64,000 bases of DNA from Rhodobacteraceae bacterium EL53. GTDB taxonomy: Bacteria > Pseudomonadota > Alphaproteobacteria > Rhodobacterales > Rhodobacteraceae. The DNA lies in the NCBI GenBank assembly GCA_900313015.1, contig OMPR01000010.1, forward strand, positions 124,001 to 188,000, given 5' to 3'. The stretch's first letter is position 1, and each line of letters begins with the position of its first letter. Below the pieces are notes generated by a model. It saw nothing but the letters and a program-made list of their open reading frames with translations. It made no database searches and had not been told where the DNA came from. Shown one piece after another: positions 1-8,571 of this stretch. A program made the position numbers and the translations under genes.

Positions 1-701
1 GTTACACCGGCGACGCCAAACCCCTTTTGGCTGATTTCGATCAGCGTGTCGCTCATCGGGGCTGTGGTTGGAATGGTAGGCAGGGCAGCGCCTGCGTGCA
101 TCAAGTCGCGCACTTTGGACAGACGCGCACCCAGTTTACCACCGGGGTGGAAGTCGCGGAAGTTTTCCGGGGTAAAGGCGCGGTGTTCCATCAGGGCTAC
201 GGCTAAGGCATCGCCAAGCGCCAAGGTCATCGTGGTCGAGGTGGTCGGCACGATGCCGGATCCACATGCCTCTTCGGCGCGGGGCAGAACCAGCGCCACG
301 TCGGATTGTTTCAACAGAGTCGAATCAGGGCGGCTGGCCACACCGATCAGGGGAATGTTGAAGCGGCGGGTATAGGCGACCATATCCGCCAATTCGGGCG
401 TTTCGCCGGAATTGGACAGCACCAGTGCCACGTCGCCTTGGGCCATCATGCCCAAATCGCCATGGCTGGCCTCGGCAGGGTGGACAAAATGTGCCGGGGT
501 GCCGGTCGAGGCAAAGGTGGCGGCCATCTTACGGGCAATGTGGCCGGATTTACCCATGCCAGAAATGATCACCCGCCCGGTTGCGTTCAGCAGGGTTTCA
601 ACGGCGCGGTCAAAGCTGTCGTCCAGACCGGCGGCCAATTGGCTAAGCCCGTCCTGTTCCACCGCAATCACGCGGCGGGCGATATCCTGAAAACTGGTCA
701 T
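1..701 (-). CDS. kdsD: Arabinose-5-phosphate isomerase, KpsF/GutQ type (3' part outside window)
   Basis: Interconverts D-ribulose 5-phosphate and D-arabinose 5-phosphate, the first step towards Kdo for LPS. The visible 233 codons hold a sugar-isomerase SIS domain: SGMGKSGHIARKM, then HPAEASHGDLGM, SNSGETPEL and FHPGGKLGARL, followed by the start of a CBS region (DLMHAGAALP). The C-terminal CBS pair and the stop codon lie beyond base 1. The ATG overlaps the TGA of the upstream ribonuclease D gene by four bases, so the two are translationally coupled. Family recognition is firm; kdsD is preferred over a gut or kps name because no capsule or sorbitol genes are seen nearby. Confidence 0.9.
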   Translation of the reverse strand, partial: MTSFQDIARRVIAVEQDGLSQLAAGLDDSFDRAVETLLNATGRVIISGMGKSGHIARKMAATFASTGTPAHFVHPAEASHGDLGMMAQGDVALVLSNSGETPELADMVAYTRRFNIPLIGVASRPDSTLLKQSDVALVLPRAEEACGSGIVPTTSTTMTLALGDALAVALMEHRAFTPENFRDFHPGGKLGARLSKVRDLMHAGAALPTIPTTAPMSDTLIEISQKGFGVAGV

Positions 702-1312
702 GAGTGAGCAAAGATGTCCGTATCGGGCCAGCCTGCCAAATCGAGTTTGGCACGGGTGGGGAGAAAGTCAAAACAGGCCTGTGCGATTTCTCTGCGGTCT
801 TCGCGGGCCAGTCGTTTGTTCAGTTCGTGGCGCAGTTTGTGCAGGTGCAACACATCCGAGGCGGCATAATCCTGTTGGGCCTTGGTCAGGGTTTTGGCGC
901 CCCAGTCGCTTTGTTGTTGTTGTTTCGAGATGTCGACGCCCAGCAGTTCCTGCGTCAGGTTTCTAAGGCCGTGGCGGTCCGTATAGGTGCGGATCAGGCG
1001 GCTGGCGATTTTGGTGCAGTAGACCGGCGCGGTCAGGGCGCCAAAGGCATTATACATGGCGGCAATGTCAAAGCGGCCATAGTGGAACAGTTTCAGCACA
1101 TCGGGATTTTCCAGCATCGCGCAGAGGTTCGGCGCCTCGGTTTGCCCCTTTGCGACCTGCACAAGGTGCGCATCACCATCGCCACCTGACATCTGCACCA
1201 CACACAGGCGGTCGCGGTGTGGGTTTAACCCCATGGTTTCACAGTCAATCGCCACGATGGGGCCAAGATCCAGGCCATCGGGGAGGTCATTCTTGTAAAG
1301 GTGGTTTGCCAC
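698..1312 (-). CDS. rnd: Ribonuclease D-like 3'-5' exonuclease
   Basis: DEDD-family 3'-5' exoribonuclease of about 204 residues, limited to the exonuclease domain and lacking the HRDC domains of E. coli RNase D; this short form is common in alphaproteobacteria. Visible motifs are AIDCETMGL (DxE), LFHYGRFDIAAMY, and DYAASDVLHLHKL (YxxxD). A longer open frame reaches 1396, but the GTG at 1312 gives the usual N-terminus (ANHLYKNDL) and has AGAGGA nine bases upstream. The stop overlaps the kdsD start. It probably trims tRNA or other stable RNA, which is an inference from the family. Confidence 0.88.
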   Translation of the reverse strand: MANHLYKNDLPDGLDLGPIVAIDCETMGLNPHRDRLCVVQMSGGDGDAHLVQVAKGQTEAPNLCAMLENPDVLKLFHYGRFDIAAMYNAFGALTAPVYCTKIASRLIRTYTDRHGLRNLTQELLGVDISKQQQQSDWGAKTLTKAQQDYAASDVLHLHKLRHELNKRLAREDRREIAQACFDFLPTRAKLDLAGWPDTDIFAHS

Positions 1313-1439
1313 TGGGGTCTGTCCTCTGCGCCGTATGGTGCCTGAGATAGGGGGTTTGGGGGGTAAACTCAACTGTTGCAGGGGATTGCTGCGCAACTGG
1401 GTCTTGGAGGGAAGGGGGTGTCTGGACTATAGATTGGCC

Positions 1440-2174
1440 ATGGCAAGAAAAGCAGTGCGAAAAAAGCAGGCCAAAAAGACCAAACCGAGCAAAAAGGCGT
1501 TTCGCCCGATGGCTTGGGTTGGGTTTATTGCGTTGCGGGCGACGACGATTTTGATCGTTTTGATCACCGTGACGATTGTGTTGTTTCGATTTGTGAACCC
1601 GCCGACGACCTACACTATGTGGTCCGAGGGGCAGCGTTTGGGATCGGTCAAGCAGGATTGGGTGGATTTCGATGAGATTGCCCCGGTGATGGCGCGATCC
1701 GTGGTGGCCGCTGAAGATGCCAATTTCTGTTTGCACTGGGGACTGGATGTGAACGCAATCCGGGCGGCTCTGGAAGAGGGCAGCCGGCGCGGGGCGTCGA
1801 CCCTGTCGCAGCAAGTCGCCAAGAATGTGTTCCTGTGGCAGAATCGCAGTTGGATCCGTAAGGCGTTGGAAACAGGGCTGACGTTGGGCATTGAAACCAT
1901 GTGGTCCAAGCAGCGCATTCTAGAAGTGTATCTGAACGTGGCCGAGATGGACGAAGGTGTTTTCGGCGTTCAGGCGGCGGCGCAGCATTATTTCGGTGTC
2001 AGTGCCGATAAATTGACAGCAGTGCAATCGGCGCGGTTGGCGGCGGTCTTGCCTTCTCCAAAATCCCGATCTGCGGCAAAACCCACTGCTAAACTGCGCA
2101 AAAGGTCGGCTTCGATCTTGGATGGGGCGGCTACCATCCGCGCAGATGGTCGGGCAAAGTGTTTCGAGGATTGA
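1440..2174 (+). CDS. mtgA: Monofunctional peptidoglycan glycosyltransferase
   Basis: GT51 transglycosylase that polymerises lipid II glycan strands at the inner membrane, without a transpeptidase domain. About 244 residues: a Lys-rich cytoplasmic N-terminus, one membrane helix (about residues 25-45, VGFIALRATTILIVLITVT), then the catalytic segment with VVAAEDANFCLHWG, GASTLSQQVAKN and VYLNVAEMDEGVFGVQAAAQ. The frame is open from 1335, but the ATG at 1440 gives the canonical basic N-terminus. Its start region lies divergent from rnd. Confidence 0.92.
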   Translation: MARKAVRKKQAKKTKPSKKAFRPMAWVGFIALRATTILIVLITVTIVLFRFVNPPTTYTMWSEGQRLGSVKQDWVDFDEIAPVMARSVVAAEDANFCLHWGLDVNAIRAALEEGSRRGASTLSQQVAKNVFLWQNRSWIRKALETGLTLGIETMWSKQRILEVYLNVAEMDEGVFGVQAAAQHYFGVSADKLTAVQSARLAAVLPSPKSRSAAKPTAKLRKRSASILDGAATIRADGRAKCFED

Positions 2175-2234
2175 ATATCTGGCCCGAGCAAGGCATTGCT
2201 GAAACATCAACTTTAAAAGAGTAAACGGATTCCC

Positions 2235-2900
2235 ATGGCTCGCCTGTTTCATGTCCCCCTGTCCCCCTTCTGTCGCAAGGTTCGGCTGTCGCTCGCCGAA
2301 AAGAAGATCGAGGTCGAGTTGGTCGAGGAACGGTATTGGGAAGCGAGCAGTGATTTCCTGCGGCGTAATCCAGCGGCCAAGGTGCCTGTGATCAAGCTGG
2401 ACGGGAAGATGTTGGCCGAAAGCGCGGCGATCTGTGAATACATCGAAGAAACCCGTCCAGAACCGAGTTTGATGCCGAAGGACCCAGAAGCGCGCTATGA
2501 AGTGCGCCGTCTGGTCAGCTGGTTTGATGACAAGTTCCACCACGAGGTGACATCGAAGCTGTTGTATGAGCGGGTCAACAAAAAGGTCACAGGCGCCGGA
2601 TACCCGGACAGCCGCAACGTCAAAGACGGGGCCAAGGCGATCAAGTATCATCTGGATTACATGGCGTGGTTGCTGGATCATCGTCGGTGGTTGGCTGGCG
2701 ATACCATGACGCTGGCTGATTTTGCGGCGGCTGCGCATCTGTCGTCGTTGGATTATATCTCGGACGTGGATTGGAATCGCAGCGCAGCGGTAAAGGATTG
2801 GTACGCCAAGATCAAATCCCGCCCGGCGTTCCGGAACATTCTGGCGGATCAGATCCCCGGTTTCCGTCCGCCTGCGCATTACGCTGATCTGGATTTCTGA
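2235..2900 (+). CDS. Glutathione S-transferase family protein
   Basis: A 221-residue soluble GST: thioredoxin-like N-terminal domain (LFHVPLSPFCRKVRLSLAEK, with NPAAKVPVI and the ESAAICEYIEE glutathione-binding signature) and a helical C-terminal domain (WLLDHRRWLAGDTMTLADFAAAA). A Ser/Cys pair, SPFC, sits at the usual activating position. Substrate unknown; bacterial GSTs of this type serve in detoxification or thiol repair. It follows mtgA by about 60 bases and precedes queG by about 57. Confidence 0.88.
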   Translation: MARLFHVPLSPFCRKVRLSLAEKKIEVELVEERYWEASSDFLRRNPAAKVPVIKLDGKMLAESAAICEYIEETRPEPSLMPKDPEARYEVRRLVSWFDDKFHHEVTSKLLYERVNKKVTGAGYPDSRNVKDGAKAIKYHLDYMAWLLDHRRWLAGDTMTLADFAAAAHLSSLDYISDVDWNRSAAVKDWYAKIKSRPAFRNILADQIPGFRPPAHYADLDF

Positions 2901-2957
2901 TATCAAATGGGGGTAGGGGCTGTGTGCCGTGAGTCCCCCTGAGGATATTGAAGTCTG

Positions 2958-3998
2958 ATGAAAACCGACGCCCCCCTGAAACAACGTATCGTCGAACAGG
3001 CGCTGGCTGAGGGATTCGTGTCCTGTCGGGTCTGTCGCCCGTGGGATGTGCCGCAGGTGCCGGCGCGGTTGGATGCTTTTGTTGAGGCCGGGTATCACGG
3101 GCAGATGGGCTGGATGGCCGAACGGATGCATTGGCGTGGCAACCCGGCGGCCCTGTGGCCCGAGGCGCGGTCGGTGATCATGTTGGCGGAAAGCTATGCA
3201 CCTGAGCATGATCCGCGCACAGTGCTGGAGCAGCAGGACCGGGGTGCGATTTCGGTCTATGCGCAGAACAAAGACTACCACGATCTGGTCAAAAAGCGGC
3301 TCAAGCGATTGGCGCGCTGGTTGATCACTGAGGGTGGTGGCGAGGTGAAGGTTTTTGTGGACACCGCGCCCGTGCCAGAAAAGGCGCTGGGTCAGGCGGC
3401 GGGTCTGGGTTGGCAAGGAAAACACACCAATCTGGTGAGCCGGGATTGGGGCAATTGGGCCTTTATAGGGTCTGTTTTCACCACGCTAGAGCTGCCCCAG
3501 GATGCGGCGGAGCCGGATCGGTGTGGGTCGTGCCGGTCCTGTTTGGACAGTTGCCCGACGGATGCTTTTCCAGCGCCCTATCAATTGGATGCACGGCGCT
3601 GCATTTCCTATCTGACGATTGAACACAAAGGCCCGATTGAGGCCGAACTGCGCGGCAAGTTAGGAAACCGGATTTACGGCTGTGACGATTGTCTGGCGGC
3701 CTGTCCGTGGAACAAATTCGCGGTTGCAGCCAGCGATATGCGCTATGCGGCACGGGACGAATTGAAGGCGCCGAAATTGGCCGAATTGGCGGCGTTGGAT
3801 GATACCGCTTTTCGGGCGTTTTTCTCAGGTTCGCCTATCAAACGGATTGGGCGGGATCGGTTTGTGCGCAATGTTTTATATGCCATTGGCAATTCGGCGG
3901 ATGCGGCATTGGTGCCCGTCGCGCAGGGATTGGCCGAGGACCCAGATCCGGCGGTTTCAGACGCGGCGCGCTGGGCGGTTGAGCGGCTTTGCGACTAA
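2958..3998 (+). CDS. queG: Epoxyqueuosine reductase
   Basis: Reduces epoxyqueuosine to queuosine in the tRNA anticodon, using cobalamin and two [4Fe-4S] clusters. The 346 residues match the family length. Visible are the conserved [19 protein letters not shown] segment with the catalytic Asp, and two ferredoxin-type cluster motifs, [12 protein letters not shown] and [12 protein letters not shown]. The C-terminus (about residues 290-346) resembles the HEAT-like tail found in longer QueG proteins. No other queuosine gene is seen in the window. Confidence 0.95.
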   Translation: MKTDAPLKQRIVEQALAEGFVSCRVCRPWDVPQVPARLDAFVEAGYHGQMGWMAERMHWRGNPAALWPEARSVIMLAESYAPEHDPRTVLEQQDRGAISVYAQNKDYHDLVKKRLKRLARWLITEGGGEVKVFVDTAPVPEKALGQAAGLGWQGKHTNLVSRDWGNWAFIGSVFTTLELPQDAAEPDRCGSCRSCLDSCPTDAFPAPYQLDARRCISYLTIEHKGPIEAELRGKLGNRIYGCDDCLAACPWNKFAVAASDMRYAARDELKAPKLAELAALDDTAFRAFFSGSPIKRIGRDRFVRNVLYAIGNSADAALVPVAQGLAEDPDPAVSDAARWAVERLCD

Positions 3999-4091
3999 TT
4001 TGGGGATGGCGGCGAATAAGTGACGCAAACAGACGGGACGTGTCTGTTTTAGCCACTACATCCTTACCGAGCGAACAGAAGGAGAGCACCA

Positions 4092-6095
4092 ATGGCGCTG
4101 GCGTTGGGGGTTGATACAGGCGGAACATATACGGATGCGGTTCTGATCCGGGACGAGCGGGATGTGATCGCATCGGCCAAGTCACTGACCACACGTGCGG
4201 ATCTGGCGATTGGCGTGGGCAATGCGATTTCGGCAGTATTGGCGCAGGCCAATGTGGCGGCGGCTGATGTGACATTGGCGTCTTTGTCGACAACCCTTGC
4301 CACGAATGCCTTGGTCGAAGGACAGGGTGGACGTGTTGCGTTGGTCTATATCGGGTTCAAGGCGCGGGATCTGGAAAAGCACGGGCTTGCCGATGCTTTG
4401 AAAGGCGATCCGGCGCTGGTGATTGACGGAGGGCACAGCCATGCGGGCAATCAGGCGATGCCGTTGGATATCGCGGCTTTGGAAGAATTCTTAGGCTCTA
4501 ACACGGGGATATCCGGCTTTGCTGTGGCCTCGCAGTTTGCCACGCGGAACCCTGCGCATGAGCTTGAAGCGGCGCGGATCATCACCCAACGGACCGGCGC
4601 GCCGGTGACGTGCTCTCATCAATTGTCGGCGAAATTGAACGGCCCCAAGCGGGCGGTGACTGCGGTGCTGAACGCGCGGTTGATCGGCATGATCGACCGG
4701 CTGATCGGACGCGCGCAGGACACGTTGCGCGATTTGGGTGTCACGGCGCCGATGATGGTGGTGCGCGGCGATGGCGCGTTGATGAGCGCCGAGCAAGCGC
4801 GCGAGCGGCCAATCGAAACCATTCTGAGTGGCCCGGCGGCGTCGATTGTTGGGGCCAGTTGGCTGACCAATGTCGAAAACGCCTTGGTTTCGGATATTGG
4901 CGGGACGACCACGGATGTGGCGTTGATCAAAGACGGCAAACCGGCGATTGACCCGGTGGGCGCGCGGGTTGGCGGGTTTCGGACCATGGTCGAAGCTGTT
5001 GCGATGCGCACCAGCGGATTGGGCGGGGACAGCCATGTACATGTGGTGACCGAAGGTTTGGCGGGTGGCGTTTTTCTTGGGCCGCGCCGTGTTCTGCCTG
5101 TGTCGCTGATCGCAGCAGAAGCAGGCGATGTGGTCCACGATGTGCTGGACGCGCAATTGCGATCTGCCACGCCGGGGGAACACGACGCCCGGTTCGCCCG
5201 GATTGTGCCTGGTATCCCATCGGATGGGATCGGAGCCCGTGAGGCCGTGTTGTTGGAGCGCTTGGGCGATCAGGTGTTGCCGCTGGATCAGGTCTTGCGC
5301 ACGCGGATGGAACACAGCGCGCTGAGTCGGTTGGTGGACAGGGGCATTGTGCAGGTGTCTGGTCTGACCCCGTCGGATGCGAGCCACGTGTTGGGCCGGT
5401 TGGATGCTTGGGACAGTGCGGCGGCGCACAAAGCGATGGAGCTGTTTGCGCGCAAGCGGGTTGGGTCGGGGGATCGGTTGTCACCCACGCCTGAAGCCTT
5501 GGCGCAGATGATTGTGGATCAGTTGACGAAACAGACCGCTTTGACCTTGTTAGAGACTGCTTTTGACGAAGAAGCCGAAGATTTCGGCATCCCGCCAGAG
5601 CAACTTGCGCGTCATGTTTTGATGCAAAAGGGGCTGTCGGGTCATCGCGGTTTGTTGGCACTAGACGCGGCATTGAATGTGGATGTTGTCGGGTTGGGGG
5701 CCTCGGCGCCCAGTTATTACCCAGCAGTAGGGACAGAATTGCGGTGCAATATGATCTTGCCCGAACATGCGGGCGTGGCCAACGCTGTGGGCGCTGTGGT
5801 CGGGCGCGTCACCTTTCGGCGCAGTGGCACGGTGACCTCGCCATCCGAGGGGATGTATCGCGTGCATCTGGAGGCTGGACCGCAGGATTTCGGGGATTCA
5901 GAGTCCGCTTTGGCCTTGTTAGAGACTGTATTGCGCCAAGAAGCTGAACACGAAGCCAAAGCTGCCGGGGCCGAGGATATCCAGATTTTGGTCGACCATG
6001 ACATTCGTACCGCGCGGATTGAGGCACGGGATGTTTTCGTCGAAGGCATGTTGACGGTCGAAGCCAGTGGACGCCCGCGCGTCGCTTTGGGGTAG
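4092..6095 (+). CDS. Hydantoinase/oxoprolinase family protein (HyuA-like)
   Basis: A 667-residue ATP-dependent amidohydrolase of the HyuA/N-methylhydantoinase A/acetophenone carboxylase family. The actin-like ATPase fold shows at LGVDTGGTYTDAVL (residues 4-17), STTLATNALVEG and VSDIGGTTTDVALI (about 265-278). Start chosen at the ATG after GAAGGAGAGC. Family members usually work with a HyuB partner, but none is encoded here; the next gene is a class II aldolase 94 bases downstream. The C-terminal 150 residues are a family-specific extension. Substrate cannot be read from sequence. Confidence 0.85.
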   Translation: MALALGVDTGGTYTDAVLIRDERDVIASAKSLTTRADLAIGVGNAISAVLAQANVAAADVTLASLSTTLATNALVEGQGGRVALVYIGFKARDLEKHGLADALKGDPALVIDGGHSHAGNQAMPLDIAALEEFLGSNTGISGFAVASQFATRNPAHELEAARIITQRTGAPVTCSHQLSAKLNGPKRAVTAVLNARLIGMIDRLIGRAQDTLRDLGVTAPMMVVRGDGALMSAEQARERPIETILSGPAASIVGASWLTNVENALVSDIGGTTTDVALIKDGKPAIDPVGARVGGFRTMVEAVAMRTSGLGGDSHVHVVTEGLAGGVFLGPRRVLPVSLIAAEAGDVVHDVLDAQLRSATPGEHDARFARIVPGIPSDGIGAREAVLLERLGDQVLPLDQVLRTRMEHSALSRLVDRGIVQVSGLTPSDASHVLGRLDAWDSAAAHKAMELFARKRVGSGDRLSPTPEALAQMIVDQLTKQTALTLLETAFDEEAEDFGIPPEQLARHVLMQKGLSGHRGLLALDAALNVDVVGLGASAPSYYPAVGTELRCNMILPEHAGVANAVGAVVGRVTFRRSGTVTSPSEGMYRVHLEAGPQDFGDSESALALLETVLRQEAEHEAKAAGAEDIQILVDHDIRTARIEARDVFVEGMLTVEASGRPRVALG

Positions 6096-6189
6096 CGTGT
6101 GACGTCCACATGCGACAGAGCTGGCGGTTTCTGAACAGGTTGGCCCGCATTTCGGGGTATCTTGAGTGCGGACCAAGATGAGGACGGAC

Positions 6190-6903
6190 ATGCGACATCA
6201 GCAAGAGAGACTGGATCTGGCGGCGAGTTTGAGGCTGGCCGCCCGCAACGGATGGCAACGGGGTGTGGACAACCATTTTTCAGTCGCGGTGGATGATGAC
6301 CATTTTCTGGTCAACGCGCGGGGCTTGCATTGGTCTGAGATCACTGCATCGAACCTGTTGTTGACCAATCACGACGGCACTGTGGTTGAAGGTGACGGAG
6401 AGATTGAGGCGTCGGCGTTTTACATCCATTCGCATATTCACCGTGCCGTGCCTCAGGCCCGTTGCGTTTTGCATGCGCATCCGACCTATTCAACGGCGCT
6501 TGGCTGTATTGAAGGGGGGCGGTTGGAGAATTGCCATCAGGACGCGCTGCGGTTTATGGGGCGGGTCGCGTATGACGGAGATTTCAGCGGTTCGGCCTTT
6601 GATGACGGCGAAGGGGGGCGGATCGCCGCGACCATCGGGACCGGCAATGTTGTGGTGATGGCCCATCATGGGGTCACGGTTGTGGGGGAGACTGTGGCGC
6701 GCGCGTATGACGATTTCTACAACTTTGAAGTGGCGTGCGAATATCAGCTGACTGCTATGGCCTCGGGTCGTCCGCTTGCCATTTTACCGGATGATGTCGC
6801 CGAAAAGCTTGCGGCGAATATGTGGGATGACCGGCAGATCGAGTTTCATTTTGCAGCGATGAAACGTCTTTTGGATCGGGATGAGCCAGAGTACGCCCAA
6901 TAG
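6190..6903 (+). CDS. Class II aldolase/adducin family protein
   Basis: About 237 residues of the zinc-dependent class II aldolase (fuculose-phosphate aldolase-like) fold. The metal-binding His cluster is visible in HSHIHRAVPQARCVLHAHP, with a further His in MAHHGVTVVGETV. Three in-frame starts exist (GTG 6166, ATG 6178, ATG 6190); the last has AGGA at suitable spacing and is preferred. It follows the hydantoinase-type gene in the same direction, suggesting shared metabolism, perhaps ring opening followed by C-C cleavage (inference). A second paralogue lies at 16659. Confidence 0.85.
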   Translation: MRHQQERLDLAASLRLAARNGWQRGVDNHFSVAVDDDHFLVNARGLHWSEITASNLLLTNHDGTVVEGDGEIEASAFYIHSHIHRAVPQARCVLHAHPTYSTALGCIEGGRLENCHQDALRFMGRVAYDGDFSGSAFDDGEGGRIAATIGTGNVVVMAHHGVTVVGETVARAYDDFYNFEVACEYQLTAMASGRPLAILPDDVAEKLAANMWDDRQIEFHFAAMKRLLDRDEPEYAQ

Positions 6904-6915
6904 CCCGAAACGAAA

Positions 6916-6942
6916 AACGCCCCACCGAACCGGAGGGGCGTT
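6916..6942. terminator. Stem-loop between convergent aldolase and msrA genes
   Basis: AACGCCCC at 6916-6923 pairs with GGGGCGTT at 6935-6942, with part of the loop able to extend the stem. A-rich sequence precedes and T-rich sequence follows it, so it could terminate in both directions. Confidence 0.75.
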
Positions 6943-6950
6943 GATTTTGG

Positions 6951-7463
6951 TTATTCTGCGGCTTCTGAGCGCTTTGGCAGCACCCAACCGGGGCGGGCAA
7001 AGTGGCAGGTGTAGCCGTTGGGCAGCCGTTGCAGATAATCCTGATGCTCGGGTTCGGCATCCCAGAATTCGCTGACCGGTTCGAGCTCGGTGACGACAGT
7101 GCCCGGCCAAATGCCGCTGGCGTTGACGTCCGCGATGGTATCCAGCGCCACAGCTTTCTGTTCCTCATCCACAAAATAGATCGCCGAGCGATAGCTGAGG
7201 CCGATGTCGTTGCCCTGGCGGTTGGCGGTGGTGGGGTCGTGGATTTGAAAGAAGAACTCTAACAGTTTGCGATAGCTGGTTTTCGCTGGATCAAAGTGGA
7301 TCTCGATCCCTTCGGCGTGGGTGCCGTGGTTGCGATAAGTAGCGTTTGGGACGTCCCCGCCGGTATAGCCAACACGGGTTTGGGTGACGCCGGGCAGTTT
7401 GCGGATCAAGTCCTGCATGCCCCAGAAACAGCCCCCGGCAAGTACGGCGCGTTCGGTGCTCAT
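6951..7463 (-). CDS. msrA: Peptide-methionine (S)-S-oxide reductase
   Basis: Repairs methionine S-sulfoxide in proteins. 170 residues, cytoplasmic (no signal peptide). The catalytic Cys is at residue 12 in GGCFWGM, followed by TRVGYTGG and the family segments IEIHFDP and YRSAIYF. The frame is open further upstream, but the ATG at 7463 is preceded by GGAGGA and overlaps the msrB stop by four bases (ATGA), showing a coupled msrB-msrA operon. Confidence 0.95.
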   Translation of the reverse strand: MSTERAVLAGGCFWGMQDLIRKLPGVTQTRVGYTGGDVPNATYRNHGTHAEGIEIHFDPAKTSYRKLLEFFFQIHDPTTANRQGNDIGLSYRSAIYFVDEEQKAVALDTIADVNASGIWPGTVVTELEPVSEFWDAEPEHQDYLQRLPNGYTCHFARPGWVLPKRSEAAE

Positions 7464-7909
7464 GCGATATCCTCCACTTGGTTGATGTAATCTGCGTAGC
7501 CTTCGGATTCCATATCGTCGCGATGGACAAAGCGGAGCGAGGCTGAGTTGATGCAATAGCGCAATCCACCCCGATCCAGCGGCCCGTCGGGGAACACATG
7601 CCCCAGATGGCTGTCGCCATGGGTCGATCGGACTTCGGTGCGGACCATGCCCAAAGTGTGGTCTTGGATTTCCAGCACGTGGGCGGGTTCGATGGCTTTG
7701 GTAAAACTGGGCCAGCCGCAGCCGGATTCGTATTTGTCAGCCGAGGCGAACAGCGGTTCGCCCGACACGATATCCACATAGATGCCGGGTTCTTTGTTGT
7801 TCAACAGTTTGCCGGTACCGGGACGTTCGGTGCCGCTGTTTTGGGTGACATAGAACTCTTCGCGCGAGAGGGCGGCGATGGCCTGCGGGTCTTTGGTGTA
7901 TTGGGTCAT
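7460..7909 (-). CDS. msrB: Peptide-methionine (R)-S-oxide reductase
   Basis: Reduces the R epimer of methionine sulfoxide, complementing msrA. 149 residues from the ATG at 7909 (GGAGGATGC just upstream). Family landmarks: [16 protein letters not shown] (Cys 64), [10 protein letters not shown] and [12 protein letters not shown] (catalytic Cys 119). The two CxxC zinc motifs of E. coli-type MsrB are absent: the positions read GIYVDIVSG and [11 protein letters not shown]. It is therefore a zinc-free form, with Cys 64 the likely resolving residue. Confidence 0.95.
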   Translation of the reverse strand: MTQYTKDPQAIAALSREEFYVTQNSGTERPGTGKLLNNKEPGIYVDIVSGEPLFASADKYESGCGWPSFTKAIEPAHVLEIQDHTLGMVRTEVRSTHGDSHLGHVFPDGPLDRGGLRYCINSASLRFVHRDDMESEGYADYINQVEDIA

Positions 7910-8000
7910 GCATCCTCCGGAATAGTGTGGTGAGGCAGTAAATGGGTCTGAGCCCGTGAAAGAAAAGGTATGTTTCATCGAGATCGCGGCAACGTGCAAG

Positions 8001-8026
8001 TGATCCAGCCCTCTTTTCACCGCGTA
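8001..8026 (+). promoter_or_regulatory. Predicted RpoE (ECF11) promoter of the glutathione peroxidase gene
   Basis: TGATCC at 8001-8006, exactly 16 bases, then CGTA at 8023-8026, followed by TATAAC. The same arrangement occurs in front of rpoE itself at 32517-32542. The gpx ATG is at 8050, behind an AGGAGGAT ribosome site. Confidence 0.75.
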
Positions 8027-8049
8027 TATAACTTTAGGAGGATTTACAG

Positions 8050-8571
8050 ATGTTTCGGATTTTTTTGCTTACCATTTTGCTTTTGCTGGGCGCCGTCGCC
8101 CAAGCCACCCCTGTTAAAGGGACGTTTAACTCAATTGATGGGGGCACTCTGTCGGTCGAAGCGTGGCGCGGAAACCCCGTTTTGGTTGTGAATACCGCCT
8201 CGCAATGTGCGTTCACAGGTCAGTATGCGGCGCTTCAGACGGTCTACGATCGCTACAAGGACCGTGGGTTAGTGGTGCTTGCGGTGCCATCGGATGATTT
8301 CAATCAGGAACTGGCCAGCGCGGACGAAATAAAAGATTTCTGTTCGCTGAACTATGATTTGGATTTGCCCATGGCAGATATCACTTCGGTTCGCGGTTCA
8401 GCGGCTCATCCCTTTTATCGCGCGGTGCAATCCGAAACAGGATTTGTACCAAGCTGGAATTTCAACAAGGTTCTGATCGGGCCGGATGGGACTGTGGTCA
8501 AAACCTATAGATCAAGCACGCGCCCAGATTCGGCAAAACTCATCCAACAGATCGAAGCAATGTTGCGTTAA
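8050..8571 (+). CDS. Glutathione peroxidase family protein, exported
   Basis: 173 residues. A hydrophobic N-terminal signal (FLLTILLLLGAVAQA) suggests secretion to the periplasm. The peroxidatic Cys is residue 53 in VNTASQCAFTGQY, and the conserved WNFNKVLIGPDG motif follows. The usual FPCNQFG segment is altered to VPSDDFNQE, so the second Cys of thioredoxin-dependent forms is missing there. Reduces H2O2 or lipid peroxides. It sits behind a predicted RpoE promoter and next to msrA/msrB, so a role in photo-oxidative damage control is likely. Its stop overlaps the convergent EamA gene by four bases. Confidence 0.88.
   Translation: MFRIFLLTILLLLGAVAQATPVKGTFNSIDGGTLSVEAWRGNPVLVVNTASQCAFTGQYAALQTVYDRYKDRGLVVLAVPSDDFNQELASADEIKDFCSLNYDLDLPMADITSVRGSAAHPFYRAVQSETGFVPSWNFNKVLIGPDGTVVKTYRSSTRPDSAKLIQQIEAMLR

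Noticed and set aside
46-707. Plus-strand open frames over kdsD
   Set aside because: They are antisense to a clearly recognised gene and resemble no protein.
1920-3425. A 501-codon minus-strand frame over mtgA, gst and queG
   Set aside because: Long antisense frames are common in GC-rich DNA; the sense genes have strong motifs and the antisense product does not.
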